NCBI RefSeq assembly: GCF_019212185.1
Contig: NZ_CP078138.1
Coordinates: 6,177,501-6,241,500, forward strand
Direction: 5' to 3'
From: Pseudomonas fluorescens
GTDB lineage: Bacteria > Pseudomonadota > Gammaproteobacteria > Pseudomonadales > Pseudomonadaceae
DNA: 64,000 nt
The first letter of the stretch is position 1. Each line of letters starts with the position of its first letter. Below are positions 35,749-44,919 of the stretch, piece after piece. The position numbers and the translations under genes are program-made. The notes beneath the pieces are model-generated. The model did not search any database. It worked only from the letters and a program-made list of their open reading frames with translations, and was not told the origin of the DNA.

Positions 35749-37842
35749 TCAGAGCTCCTCTTCCAGCAACTGAAGGACGCCATAAGCTTCCTCCATCGCG
35801 GCTTTGTTCTGCGCATGTGTGTGTGCATACGCTGGATTGCCGAGCATCGCCTTGTTCTGGTAATAAACGTCTCGCCAAGCCGGCGCGTTGGCCTTGCTGA
35901 CGATGGCATTCTGGCAACGGTTAGGGTTACAACGAAGCCCGCCAATGCAAGGTAGGGAACTGTCGAACTCATCCGCGCCGCCACCATAACAGAAGCCAGA
36001 GCCCACGTTGATAACCGCAATGTGCTGGTCGAGCATAGCCTCAAAAATATCGTCCTTGGTGTGCCCAGAGGCCATGTAACCTCGGAAAACCTTCCTGAGG
36101 CTTTCCCTATGGGCCTCAGCATTCACGCCTGCGTAGCTGCCGTCAGGGTCGAAGCGCTGTTGAATGCTTTCAATTTCCGCATCCTGACGAAGCGACCTAC
36201 CTTTCGTCTTCCGGGCACCACCACCCTTGGATATTCGGTCGGCAATCTCGCCATAGAGCAGGGTGGTCTTACTAAACCCGCGATCTGAATGCCCCACACC
36301 TACGATCTCACCGAAGTGCTTAAGCTGGTGAGAGATAAACGGCAGACCCAAGTCGGCACGATAAAGCTGATAAGCCAAGGTATGGCGCATCATGTAGGCG
36401 TTGAAGTCAAGCTCCTCAAAAGTCTCCGGCGGCAAGATACGCTCGAAAAATTTTTCCAGTGTGAGCTTGGTTGCGCCGGCAGAAAATGGCTTCCCTTGCT
36501 CCCCAAAAGCGACCGTATCCACATTCGAAAAGATATAGTCGTTGTTCTTGTATTTACTGATTAACTGACACACCCGAACAGCATCACGAACAATGGGGAT
36601 GGCGAGCCAAAAATCATCAAACAACTCAACAAGATTGTCCTGGTGCTTGCTCACATTGCTTGCCAACACCCAGTAGCGGCCATCAGGGCGAAGGCTAGAA
36701 CTAGCGAGCAGCTCTGCATATTCAGACGGACGCATCCCTGTGTACTGGCCAATAATGTAGAGGCACGAATAGTTGACGAAATTCATATACAACCTGAATT
36801 CATCATTAAATGGCGAGCCGGTGATTTTTGCATATTGCCTAACCGCATAGTTAGCATTCATCGAGAACAGGTTGCTTGAACCCATGACATCACTGTCCAA
36901 TAACCTAGAGGCTTCCTCCTTCGAGAAGCCCTTATTCACCAGCCGATTATAGACATACAGGTTAAATTTCAGCGGGTTCAACCCATTCATTTGCGCAGGA
37001 AAATAATCTTTTGCGTTGCGGCGTTTGAGGCTGGCAGTATCAATTACGTTCTCACCCATAGCATCCAAAAAGTCGACAATGGATAGCGAGGCCATTTGAG
37101 ATGAAATTTCGAAGACGGTGTTTGGTAATACTTGGGACTTTTTTTCAGCATCCTTTGCAGGGCGATGTTTACCACCAAGGACTTTCCACTTTAACTTGGT
37201 AAAGTCCACGAGTGGTAGGTTTGCACCGAACACGTTCGCTTGCAGATAGCCTGACTTTAGTAGCTTGAAAAGCTTTTCAGTGTTCCCATCGTATACATAA
37301 TCAAAATCCTCCGCAGCTGCTGCATAAAAATGCGCAGATAAACATTGAATTGAGATCAGCTCACGATCAACGTGCTCTTTTCCAAGTTCAATAGCAGCGA
37401 CGGAATAAACCTTATCCAAAAACCGAAGCCCGCACTCATAGTCAGTGATCAACGAATTGGGCTTTGGCGGTTTCTTGTTTGCACTGACGGATTGACCCTC
37501 CGCTGGAACTCCACTCAGCGCCTTGAGAATGATCATGAACGCAGCTTTAAGCTCAAGGATCGCCAACTCTGGAATGTTGGGGTACTTCGTAAAATCAATC
37601 CGAAGCTTGGATCCACGAATATAACGGGATGCATTTGGGTAATCCGCATTGAAGTCCCAGACCCCGTCCAGGAATTCAGAGAGTTCAGATACCTGCAAGG
37701 CATTGAGATAGGCCAGAAAAGCCAAGGCTTCCTGCTGCTCGCTCTCTTCTTCAGAAGCAATAGCCGCTCCCTGTAGCAAAGACAAGCTAAAGCGAAACTT
37801 CGAAAACGTTAACAGGGTGGAGAAATTCGTTTGTTCCATCAT
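35749..37842 (-). CDS. Large recombinase-like protein, third of the trio
   Basis: A 697-aa protein starting at an ATG within the stop of the upstream gene (TGATG); a GTG one codon earlier is possible. The last third has tyrosine-recombinase marks: the first Arg in GQYTGMRPSEYAELL, MMRHTLAYQLY for the H/R box, and LKHFGE followed by TTLLYGE for the final His and Tyr. The C-terminus carries a Cys cluster (FCYGGG, LPCIGGLRCNPNRCQN), likely zinc binding. The N-terminal 300 residues are unrecognised. It may act with the other two recombinases in integration and excision. Confidence 0.75.
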   Translation of the reverse strand: MMEQTNFSTLLTFSKFRFSLSLLQGAAIASEEESEQQEALAFLAYLNALQVSELSEFLDGVWDFNADYPNASRYIRGSKLRIDFTKYPNIPELAILELKAAFMIILKALSGVPAEGQSVSANKKPPKPNSLITDYECGLRFLDKVYSVAAIELGKEHVDRELISIQCLSAHFYAAAAEDFDYVYDGNTEKLFKLLKSGYLQANVFGANLPLVDFTKLKWKVLGGKHRPAKDAEKKSQVLPNTVFEISSQMASLSIVDFLDAMGENVIDTASLKRRNAKDYFPAQMNGLNPLKFNLYVYNRLVNKGFSKEEASRLLDSDVMGSSNLFSMNANYAVRQYAKITGSPFNDEFRLYMNFVNYSCLYIIGQYTGMRPSEYAELLASSSLRPDGRYWVLASNVSKHQDNLVELFDDFWLAIPIVRDAVRVCQLISKYKNNDYIFSNVDTVAFGEQGKPFSAGATKLTLEKFFERILPPETFEELDFNAYMMRHTLAYQLYRADLGLPFISHQLKHFGEIVGVGHSDRGFSKTTLLYGEIADRISKGGGARKTKGRSLRQDAEIESIQQRFDPDGSYAGVNAEAHRESLRKVFRGYMASGHTKDDIFEAMLDQHIAVINVGSGFCYGGGADEFDSSLPCIGGLRCNPNRCQNAIVSKANAPAWRDVYYQNKAMLGNPAYAHTHAQNKAAMEEAYGVLQLLEEEL

Positions 37843-40217
37843 CACATCCCCACCCCATCAACCAGCACAGTTGTATCTACAAACTCGGAAAGACGACGGC
37901 CTTCGGCCAATTCCTTAGGAGTAAAATCAGAGTTTGAGTTGAGGATGCCATCCAACAGAGCCAAGTTTTCGCGCACTACGCGGCCATAGGGTGTGTCCAT
38001 GATCCGAGATACCTCCATAAGCTTAAGGTAGTCCCGCTCCATCGCGAACAGCTCCGGCAAACTAGACGCAGTGAGCAAAACGTTCTCACATCCTAGGCAC
38101 ATGTTGTACAGCGCACATGGGCTACCAGGTACATAGGTACTCAGTTTTTTGATGAACTCTGGCGGGTTGAAAATATTACGACAGCTCGCCAGCGGCGTTT
38201 TGAAAACTACCTGAGGCCCATCGAGATTCACGACGTCGATCAGGTTGGCCTCAGCATCCTTGTTCGGGCCCTGATCAAACGCCTCGGCTGCCGACTCATG
38301 GAGTTCCCTGAGCGCCACATCCAGTTTGGAGCGTGCGATGTGGTTGAAGTCCATACGATCCAGGTAGGCTAGGGTAGTCTCGATATGTTTGTGGCCCAAA
38401 ATCAGCTGGATCTCGCGGACGGGTACGTCCCGCTCCACCAGTTCGCTGATGAAGCTAGGGCGCAGCCGGGAAGGCGAAAGGCTCAACGGCTGACCAGAGC
38501 TGTCCAGTAGGGCTTTACGCTTAGAATATGCTGCGAAGACTACCCCCAAGGCCCCGTCCTTCGCAGTTGCAAAAGATTTGATCTCAAGAAAGCTGATCCG
38601 CGCACTGGACTGCCAGATGAATAGCTTGTCGCGCACGGCCTCGGGAGCAGACTCGCGCAGCGAAGCTGTCAGTGCTTTAACGTCTTCAAACACTTTGGCA
38701 ACAGCCCTGGATTGAGCAGTGGTAAGCCAGGTGATATCAGCCTCAAAAATATCAAGGTGCATCACCTTTCCACCCTCGGAGCGCTCTTTCCAGTACCTCA
38801 GGCAGGGGCGACCGGTAAGCGGGTGCCTAGGCTCATAATCATCCACATCAAGAAGCTTGATTGAGTCAGCGTTCAACCCGGTGACTTGGGCGAGCTTAAT
38901 GGCATACGGAGCAATAACGGTCGAATCGATTCGGTAGTGAGCACCCCAACCTTCCACCACCTCCCGCAGGCTGACGCCAGAACGCTTAACGAGTCGAAGA
39001 AAACCTAAAACATAAGGATCGTCACTATCCTTCTGATCGTAGCCAGCATGAGAACAGCTCAGCTTGTTCTCAAAAATCCAACGAGCACTGTCGAGGGTGT
39101 TGAGGCCTGGCTTCAAGCGCCCATCCTTGCAGAGAGGATCCTCACCAATGCCGCTCTTCTGATACGGCTGAGAAAGGGTGTTGTAGTGCAGGATATCCTC
39201 TTCAACGCTCTCAGAAATACGAACACGCTCGGCGCTCGAATAGGGACGGTACTGATCAGTGACGCGGTCAGCATCGAATCCTTGGCAGTTGATGAAATCT
39301 GATCCCGTGTAACCTTTGATGTTTTTAATGGTCGTCAAGGTGATCCGGGCGGCGCTAATCAAGGTATTGGCGGAGACTGGAGAAAGGTCACCCGCAACAA
39401 TCTGCCGCTCAAGGTACGAGCGAAACAGAGGGAGGATAAATGGATCAAGAAACTCAGTCAGCGGCTCCATTCCCCTGAAGCCACGCCCAACAAGGAGCTT
39501 GGTGAACCATCTAAACCCCTCATGGTAATTGCTAGCTCCTGAGTCGCTGGTAGTCCCCAGAGAAGCGGTCGCAAACGCATGTTTCAGATCGTTGAATGGC
39601 CTATCTTCAGAAGATTTCTCGAGGTCGTCCAAGGTAGCGAAATCAAGCATTTTGAGGCGTTTGAAATCCACAAGAGCACTCTCCTGCGGCACAAACTCTT
39701 CCTTGGACTCAATTCGTTCCTTAACGGTCATGTAATCCGTTGAGGCCACGCCCAGGAATTGAAGATCCAGATTGATTTCATCGTACGCAAGACGGACGCC
39801 TTCATACTGACTGAAGCCATGCTTGATCGACTCAAGCCCCACAATCGGCTCAACAGCCTTTGTGAGACTAAGTTTGTTGCCGTAAATGGGCAACTCGAGC
39901 TTTTCTTCTTGGGAAAGAGACTTGTACCAGCCCAACAACTTCAAACGCCAGTTGCAGCCAGCAGCGGTTTCTCCCTGGTGAATAACACCATCAATGAGCA
40001 TGTTAAGGATGAGTTTCTGCTCTGCAAGCTCGAACATCTCGATTGATGGATCGAGATCCTTACTAGCAATATAGGACTCACTCAGCATGAGTGGAGCGTA
40101 CTTCCCACTGGAATCGTCGGCGAGCTCGACTTGGTAGTAATTGAGCGGATTTTCTTCCAGCTCTCTAAGCCACCTGATGATCTTGCCACTTTCAACTGCA
40201 CGTACTGAAATATTCAT
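37842..40217 (-). CDS. Large tyrosine-recombinase-family protein, second of the trio
   Basis: A 791-aa protein with its ATG overlapping the upstream stop (ATGA). The C-terminal catalytic region (about 460-660) has SPSRLRPSFISELV and LGHKHIETTLAYLDRMD, with the final Tyr. The usual first Arg (G-L-R) reads GLNADS, so one catalytic residue may be lost or moved. A Cys cluster (PCALYNMCLGCENVL) follows near residue 710. Size and layout recall Tn554 TnpB and GmtZ-type integrases; memory based. The N-terminal region is unrecognised. Confidence 0.75.
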   Translation of the reverse strand: MNISVRAVESGKIIRWLRELEENPLNYYQVELADDSSGKYAPLMLSESYIASKDLDPSIEMFELAEQKLILNMLIDGVIHQGETAAGCNWRLKLLGWYKSLSQEEKLELPIYGNKLSLTKAVEPIVGLESIKHGFSQYEGVRLAYDEINLDLQFLGVASTDYMTVKERIESKEEFVPQESALVDFKRLKMLDFATLDDLEKSSEDRPFNDLKHAFATASLGTTSDSGASNYHEGFRWFTKLLVGRGFRGMEPLTEFLDPFILPLFRSYLERQIVAGDLSPVSANTLISAARITLTTIKNIKGYTGSDFINCQGFDADRVTDQYRPYSSAERVRISESVEEDILHYNTLSQPYQKSGIGEDPLCKDGRLKPGLNTLDSARWIFENKLSCSHAGYDQKDSDDPYVLGFLRLVKRSGVSLREVVEGWGAHYRIDSTVIAPYAIKLAQVTGLNADSIKLLDVDDYEPRHPLTGRPCLRYWKERSEGGKVMHLDIFEADITWLTTAQSRAVAKVFEDVKALTASLRESAPEAVRDKLFIWQSSARISFLEIKSFATAKDGALGVVFAAYSKRKALLDSSGQPLSLSPSRLRPSFISELVERDVPVREIQLILGHKHIETTLAYLDRMDFNHIARSKLDVALRELHESAAEAFDQGPNKDAEANLIDVVNLDGPQVVFKTPLASCRNIFNPPEFIKKLSTYVPGSPCALYNMCLGCENVLLTASSLPELFAMERDYLKLMEVSRIMDTPYGRVVRENLALLDGILNSNSDFTPKELAEGRRLSEFVDTTVLVDGVGM

Positions 40218-41446
40218 TTCTTATCTCCCAACCTGATCTTCAATGTCGTCTGCGCAGCAAGATCCGCCATGCTTTTTGCCTTGGTCGAAACTTCTCCCGT
40301 GTTCGGGCAAACCAGATGAAAAATATCCTGTGGCAACCTGGTATAAATCCCTGTCGTGGATGCGTCTTCGTGGCCGAGGGATTTCTGCGCCATTAGAAGT
40401 TTGTCGAGGTAGTTATCGCCAAAGTCTGGGCTAGTCAAAATCGCATACGCATGGCCATGACGAAGCTTATGTGGCGAGACCATACGCTCAAGTCGCTTGC
40501 TCTTAACGGCACGCTTAGAAAGTCGCTCAAGCAGTTTGCTAATAGCGTCAGGATTGAAAGGTCGTCCCTCTGAATTGAAGAAGCAGGGAGTTACATCCGC
40601 ACTTTCGTAACGGCGAGCGTGCTTCTTGAATAAAGGAGAAGCGTGGTAACGCTTAATACGCTCGAGCACAGCTCGACTCACGATTGAGTATCGCGGTTTG
40701 AACTCCTTACCACGCCCCTTGCTTCCATCAATATACAGCGGGCAATAATCAGGATGCACCCAATCAAGTGCGTCATCTGGAACAAAGTTAGCTTGAGCGA
40801 ACCCCAAAGCCTTATTCACGGCCCCTAGGGTGACCCTACCAACTTCACTTCGACGCAAGCCCACATCAAAGATAGTTTGGATTAGGCAACGCTCCCTCTC
40901 GCTACTGGCATACTCAATAAGCGCTTTGAGCTCCCGCATGGAACAGGGATATACCAAATCTTTCTTCGGAGGCGGCGAAAGAAATCCACCGGCATAAGGA
41001 TTGTCCTCCCGCACAGCAGATCGTTGTTTACCTGCAACACACAAGAAATCGTTGAACAGGGCCATATAACAAGCATCCCTGTTACGGATAGTAGTTGAGG
41101 TCAAACTATCAACTTCGCGCAAGTGGGAATAGTAGCGCTGAATGTTGTGCTTACTTACGGCAAGAAGTATTTCGTCATAGGACGAGCTTTTGAAAGTAGG
41201 CGTGCCTTTCATGTGCTCGAGAAGGTAACCAATGTTACGCCCGTACGTCTCGGCGGACAGGGCCGCTAGGTTGGCACTGCGTACTGCGTAGGTCAGGTAC
41301 TCGCTTACAAGCGGGACTAACCTCTCTTCTGAATCGAACAGCCCCACCGCAGTCACAGACACCTGGTCTGCCACTGTAGGCCCATCCTCGTTGAGCATCG
41401 ACCCACCCAGGTCGAGCAACTGCTTCTCTTTGACTACAACCTTCAC
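40214..41446 (-). CDS. Tyrosine recombinase, first gene of the mobility operon
   Basis: A 410-aa integrase with a complete catalytic set: Arg in IFDVGLRRSEVGRVTLG, SPHKLRHGHAYAIL for H-x-x-R, and LGHEDASTTGIYTRLP for the last His and the nucleophile Tyr. The N-terminal core-binding part (about 50-160) contains YLTYAVRSANLAALSAETYG. It starts at a GTG with AGGGG upstream, about 135 bases from the island-thyA junction. Position and size recall Tn554 TnpA or GmtY. It is the likely strand-exchange enzyme for insertion into thyA. Confidence 0.88.
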   Translation of the reverse strand: MKVVVKEKQLLDLGGSMLNEDGPTVADQVSVTAVGLFDSEERLVPLVSEYLTYAVRSANLAALSAETYGRNIGYLLEHMKGTPTFKSSSYDEILLAVSKHNIQRYYSHLREVDSLTSTTIRNRDACYMALFNDFLCVAGKQRSAVREDNPYAGGFLSPPPKKDLVYPCSMRELKALIEYASSERERCLIQTIFDVGLRRSEVGRVTLGAVNKALGFAQANFVPDDALDWVHPDYCPLYIDGSKGRGKEFKPRYSIVSRAVLERIKRYHASPLFKKHARRYESADVTPCFFNSEGRPFNPDAISKLLERLSKRAVKSKRLERMVSPHKLRHGHAYAILTSPDFGDNYLDKLLMAQKSLGHEDASTTGIYTRLPQDIFHLVCPNTGEVSTKAKSMADLAAQTTLKIRLGDKK

Positions 41447-41580
41447 CGACTACCCCTTTTTGAAGGCCGCCCATCCTATGCAGAATGTGCAGCTTGTCAA
41501 GGTCAAGATGAAGTCGCATGAAAGACAAATTTTTTAGGCTAGGAACACGTACTGTGCGCTTTTTCCTACGTCCGATAAAA
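41447..41580. mobile_element. Right terminus of the island and operon leader
   Basis: The 134 bases between the recombinase GTG and the thyA junction. They must hold the operon promoter and the recombinase binding sites. The last bases on the island side (TTTTCCTACGTCCGATAAAA) abut GGCCCAGGTC of thyA. CGTA and TACG half-elements lie on either side of CTGTGCGCTTTTTCC, a possible but weak inverted pair. No attachment repeat can be confirmed without the left end. Confidence 0.6.
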
Positions 41581-42238
41581 GGCCCAGGTCGTTGGAGCGA
41601 ATGTAGAGCGTCAGGGAAATCTCTTTGGTCTCGACGTTCGGGTGGAATTGGTACAGCAGGTGGCACGGCGGCAGGGCCATTTCATCGAGTTGGGCGACGT
41701 TCCAGCCGTGGAACAGGATGCGCCGGCTACCCGGGTCCTTGATGATGGTGTCGAGGCATTGGCGGATCTGATCGATGGCCTTGTACAACACCACGTAGGC
41801 CTGGCCGTCTTCCTCGCCTTCGGCAATCTGCCGGTAGCCCTGGTTGAGGGTCTGCTCGATGGCCGCCGGGTTGCTCAGCGGGATCTGCTTGTAGGCCGGC
41901 CACTTGCGCCATTGCACGCCGTAGATTTCGCCCAGGTCGTCTTCACCCTGGCGGAACGGGTTGGCCAGCCATTGCGCGTTTTCGTTGGCGTTCTGGTCCC
42001 AGACTTTGCAGCCCAGGGCGCGGAATTCGGCGGCGTTGTTGACGCCACGGAGGAAACCGCACATCTCGCCGATGGCCGATTTGAAGGCCATCTTGCGCGT
42101 GGTGATGGCCGGAAAACCATCCTGCAGGTCATAACGCAGCATCGCGCCGGGAAAGCTGATGGTGTTCACACCGGTGCGGTTGGCTTGCTTGGTGCCGTTC
42201 TTGATGACGTGGGCGACCAGATCGAGATATTGCTTCAT
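41534..42238 (-). pseudogene. thyA: Resident thyA truncated by island insertion
   Basis: The frame of 234 codons has about 219 native residues of the long-type Pseudomonas ThyA ([20 protein letters not shown] at the start; Cys 192 in [10 protein letters not shown]). After [10 protein letters not shown] it changes to a 15-residue tail encoded by island DNA and stops at 41534. The missing C-terminal quarter holds residues needed for dUMP and folate binding (the P-x-N, DxHxYxNH and terminal segments). The product is almost certainly inactive. It follows lgt, as in other pseudomonads. Confidence 0.92.
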
Positions 42239-42256
42239 GTATTACCTGTGTCCTTG

Positions 42257-42279
42257 AATCCCGGGGATCGCCCGGGATT
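42257..42279. repeat. Hairpin between lgt and thyA
   Basis: Perfect nine-base arms AATCCCGGG / CCCGGGATT around GATCG in the 59-base spacer. No T run, so it is more likely an mRNA-processing or REP-like element than a terminator. Confidence 0.55.
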
Positions 42280-42297
42280 CCAATGTAGAGCGGCGTG

Positions 42298-43113
42298 TCA
42301 GGCAGCCGGGGTAACCGGCGCCGCCGGGGCGCGATGATAAGCCAGCCAGATCAGGAACAGCCCGCCGACGATCATCGGCACGCACAGCACTTGGCCCATG
42401 GTCAGCCAGTTCCAGGCCAGGTAGCCCAGTTGCGCGTCCGGCACGCGAACGAATTCGACGATAAAGCGGAAGATCCCGTAGAACAGCGCGAACATCCCGG
42501 ACACCGCCATGGTCGGCCGCGGCTTGCGCGAGAACAACCAGAGGATGACGAACAGCGCCACGCCTTCGAGGGCAAACTGGTACAGCTGTGAGGGGTGACG
42601 CGGCAATTGCGCCGGGTCGCTGAACGCCGGGAAGACCATGGCCCACGGCACGTCGGTGGCCTTGCCCCACAATTCGGCGTTGATGAAGTTGCCGATACGC
42701 CCGGCGCCCAGGCCAATCGGCACCATCGGTGCGACGAAGTCCATCAGTTGGAAGAATGACTTGCCGTTCTTCTTGCCGAACCACAACGCCGCCAGCATCA
42801 CCCCGATGAAGCCGCCGTGGAACGACATGCCACCCTTCCACACCTCGAAAATCAGCGTCGGGTTGGCCAGGTAGGCGCTCAGGTCGTAGAACAGCACATA
42901 GCCCAGGCGGCCACCGACAATCACCCCCATGGACATCCAGAACACCATGTCGGAGAGCTTCTCTTTGGTCCAGGTCGGATCAAAGCGGTTCAACCTGCGC
43001 GACGCCAACAGCCAGGCTCCGCCAATGCCAACCAGGTACATCAGGCCGTACCAATGGATTTTCAGCGGGCCAATGGCCAGGGCCACCGGGTCAATCTGCG
43101 GGTAAGGCAGCAT
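42298..43113 (-). CDS. lgt: Prolipoprotein diacylglyceryl transferase
   Basis: A 271-aa seven-helix inner-membrane enzyme that attaches diacylglycerol to the lipobox Cys of prelipoproteins. Signatures: [20 protein letters not shown] at the N-terminus, [13 protein letters not shown], the Lgt motif [17 protein letters not shown] and [16 protein letters not shown] has GAGGAG upstream. Length normal. It is upstream of thyA on the same strand, the usual order, and is intact although the island begins 700 bases away. Confidence 0.96.
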   Translation of the reverse strand: MLPYPQIDPVALAIGPLKIHWYGLMYLVGIGGAWLLASRRLNRFDPTWTKEKLSDMVFWMSMGVIVGGRLGYVLFYDLSAYLANPTLIFEVWKGGMSFHGGFIGVMLAALWFGKKNGKSFFQLMDFVAPMVPIGLGAGRIGNFINAELWGKATDVPWAMVFPAFSDPAQLPRHPSQLYQFALEGVALFVILWLFSRKPRPTMAVSGMFALFYGIFRFIVEFVRVPDAQLGYLAWNWLTMGQVLCVPMIVGGLFLIWLAYHRAPAAPVTPAA

Positions 43114-43195
43114 TGCGACTCCTCGTTAGAGTTGAAACCTAAAATTCCTGGCGCGAACTTGCCACGCCGGGATTAAGCCAGGATTGCGCCGCGTG

Positions 43196-43978
43196 TCAGA
43201 GCAGGAAGCTCAAGCCCACGCACAACAGCAAAGCGGCAAACAGTCTTTTCAGCAAACGCGGCGACAGCTTGTGGGCCAATCGCGCGCCAAAGCGGGCGAA
43301 CACCATGCTGGTCAGGGCAATGCCCAGCAGCGCCGGCAGATAGATGAAACCCAGACTATGAGCGGGCAACAGCGGATCATGCCAGCCCAGAATCATGAAA
43401 CTTAATGCACTTGCCAAAGCGATCGGCAGGCCGCAGGCGGACGAGGTCGCCACTGCCTGCTGCATCGGCACGCTGCGCCAGGTCAGGAACGGCACAGTCA
43501 ACGAACCACCGCCAATCCCGAAAATCGCCGAGGCCCAGCCGATCACACTGCCGGCCAGGGTCAGGCCGACTTTGCCGGGCACCGTTCGGCTGGCCTTGGG
43601 TTTGAGCTCCAGGGCCATTTGCACGGCGATCACCAGGGCGAACACACCGATGATTTTCTGCAGATTGGGCCCGGAGATCGCTTCGGCCGTCAACGCGCCG
43701 AAACCGGCGCCGAGCAGGATGCCCAGGGTCATCCAGGCAAAGATCGGCCAGCGCACCGCGCCTTTGCGCTGGTGTTCGCGGACCGCGTTGATCGAGGTAA
43801 AGATGATGGTGGCCAACGAAGTGCCCACCGCCAGGTGAGTCAGTACCGAAGGGTCGAAGCCCTGCAAGGTGAAACTGAACACCAGAACCGGCACGATGAT
43901 GATCCCGCCACCGACCCCAAACAACCCCGCCAATACGCCCGCACAGGCGCCCAACAGCAGATAGAGCAGAAATTCCAT
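43196..43978 (-). CDS. TauE/SafE-family (TSUP) membrane permease
   Basis: A 260-aa membrane protein with about eight helices. The duplicated TSUP motif is clear: GACAGVLAGLFGVGGGIIIV near the N-terminus and IGWASAIFGIGGGSLTVPFL in the second half. The ATG at 43978 begins MEFLLYLLLG; longer frames extend into unrelated sequence. Family members export sulfite or other organosulfur or carboxylate anions; the substrate here is unknown. It precedes lgt on the same strand with an 82-base gap. Confidence 0.88.
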   Translation of the reverse strand: MEFLLYLLLGACAGVLAGLFGVGGGIIIVPVLVFSFTLQGFDPSVLTHLAVGTSLATIIFTSINAVREHQRKGAVRWPIFAWMTLGILLGAGFGALTAEAISGPNLQKIIGVFALVIAVQMALELKPKASRTVPGKVGLTLAGSVIGWASAIFGIGGGSLTVPFLTWRSVPMQQAVATSSACGLPIALASALSFMILGWHDPLLPAHSLGFIYLPALLGIALTSMVFARFGARLAHKLSPRLLKRLFAALLLCVGLSFLL

Positions 43979-44103
43979 GCCTGCACCCCCGAAATAAGAG
44001 CGGCATGGTAACGGATGCAGACCCCAACCCTCCACTGCGTATGCCGATGGATCGACGGGCGATGTCTGGGTACAGTGAACAAAAAACACCCAAGGACCCT
44101 TTC

Positions 44104-44850
44104 ATGTGCCTGATTGTTTTTGCCTGGCGCCCGGATCACGCCACCCCCTTGGTGGTCGCCGCCAACCGTGACGAGTTCTACGCCCGCCCCAGCCTGCCGC
44201 TGGCATCCTGGCCGGAATCGCCGCAGGTGCACGCCGGGCGCGACCTGGAAGCCGGCGGCACCTGGCTGGGTATTGGTGCCGACGGGCGCTTTGCCGCGCT
44301 GACCAATATCCGCAATCCGCACCAGCCGCCGGCGCGCAAGTCACGGGGTGAACTGGTGGCGCGTTTTCTCACCGGTGATCTGTCGATCGCCGACTATTTG
44401 TCCGACGTTGTCAGCAGATCGGTTGAATATGCCGGCTTCAACCTGCTGATCGGCAATCGTCGCGAACTCTGGCATTACAACGCTGAGCAGAGCGAGGCGC
44501 GGGAGCTGAAGCCAGGGATCTACGGCGTATCGAATGCCGGACTGGATACACCTTGGCCCAAGTTGCTCAAGGCACGGGCCGCGCTGACTGAAGTCCTCGA
44601 CGACCCGCAGCCGCAGGCGCTGCTGGCTCTGCTGGGCGATCCGCAGACCGCGCCGTTCGCCGATCTGCCGGATACCGGCGTGGGCCTGGCCACCGAGAGT
44701 CTGCTATCGAGCGTGTTTATTGCCAGCCAGAGCTATGGCACCCGAGCGAGTACCGCATTGATCGTGCAGGCGGATGGTTCGCGGTGGATGGTGGAGCGCA
44801 GTTTTGGGCCGTTTGGCGGGCATTTGGGGGAGGTTGAGATCAGGGTTTGA
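44104..44850 (+). CDS. NRDE-family protein (TANGO2-like)
   Basis: A 248-aa protein beginning MCLIVFAWRPDHATPLVVAA, with N-R-D-E following (NRDEFYARP), the family signature, then GGTWLGIGADGRFAALTNIR and ESLLSSVFI near the end. Shares the Ntn-like fold with Cys 2 exposed after Met removal, although no enzyme activity is established for this family. The TANGO2 relatives have been linked to haem or lipid handling. Divergent from the TauE/SafE gene. Confidence 0.88.
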   Translation: MCLIVFAWRPDHATPLVVAANRDEFYARPSLPLASWPESPQVHAGRDLEAGGTWLGIGADGRFAALTNIRNPHQPPARKSRGELVARFLTGDLSIADYLSDVVSRSVEYAGFNLLIGNRRELWHYNAEQSEARELKPGIYGVSNAGLDTPWPKLLKARAALTEVLDDPQPQALLALLGDPQTAPFADLPDTGVGLATESLLSSVFIASQSYGTRASTALIVQADGSRWMVERSFGPFGGHLGEVEIRV

Positions 44851-44862
44851 GGTCGGCCTTAC

Positions 44863-44905
44863 CGCGAGCAGGCTCTCTCCTGTAGGAGCGAGCCTGCTCG
44901 CGAAT
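44863..44905. repeat. Pseudomonas REP-type inverted repeat
   Basis: GCGAGCAGGCT and AGCCTGCTCGC face each other around TCTCCTGTAGGAGCG in the convergent spacer between the NRDE gene and ptsP. The core matches the common fluorescens-group REP family. Confidence 0.7.
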
Positions 44906-44919
44906 GTCGCAACGCCGAT

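Noticed and set aside
1..41580. Insertion sequences or transposase genes in the island
   Set aside because: No DDE transposase frame was recognised. The only mobility genes found are the recombinase operon at 34405-41446.
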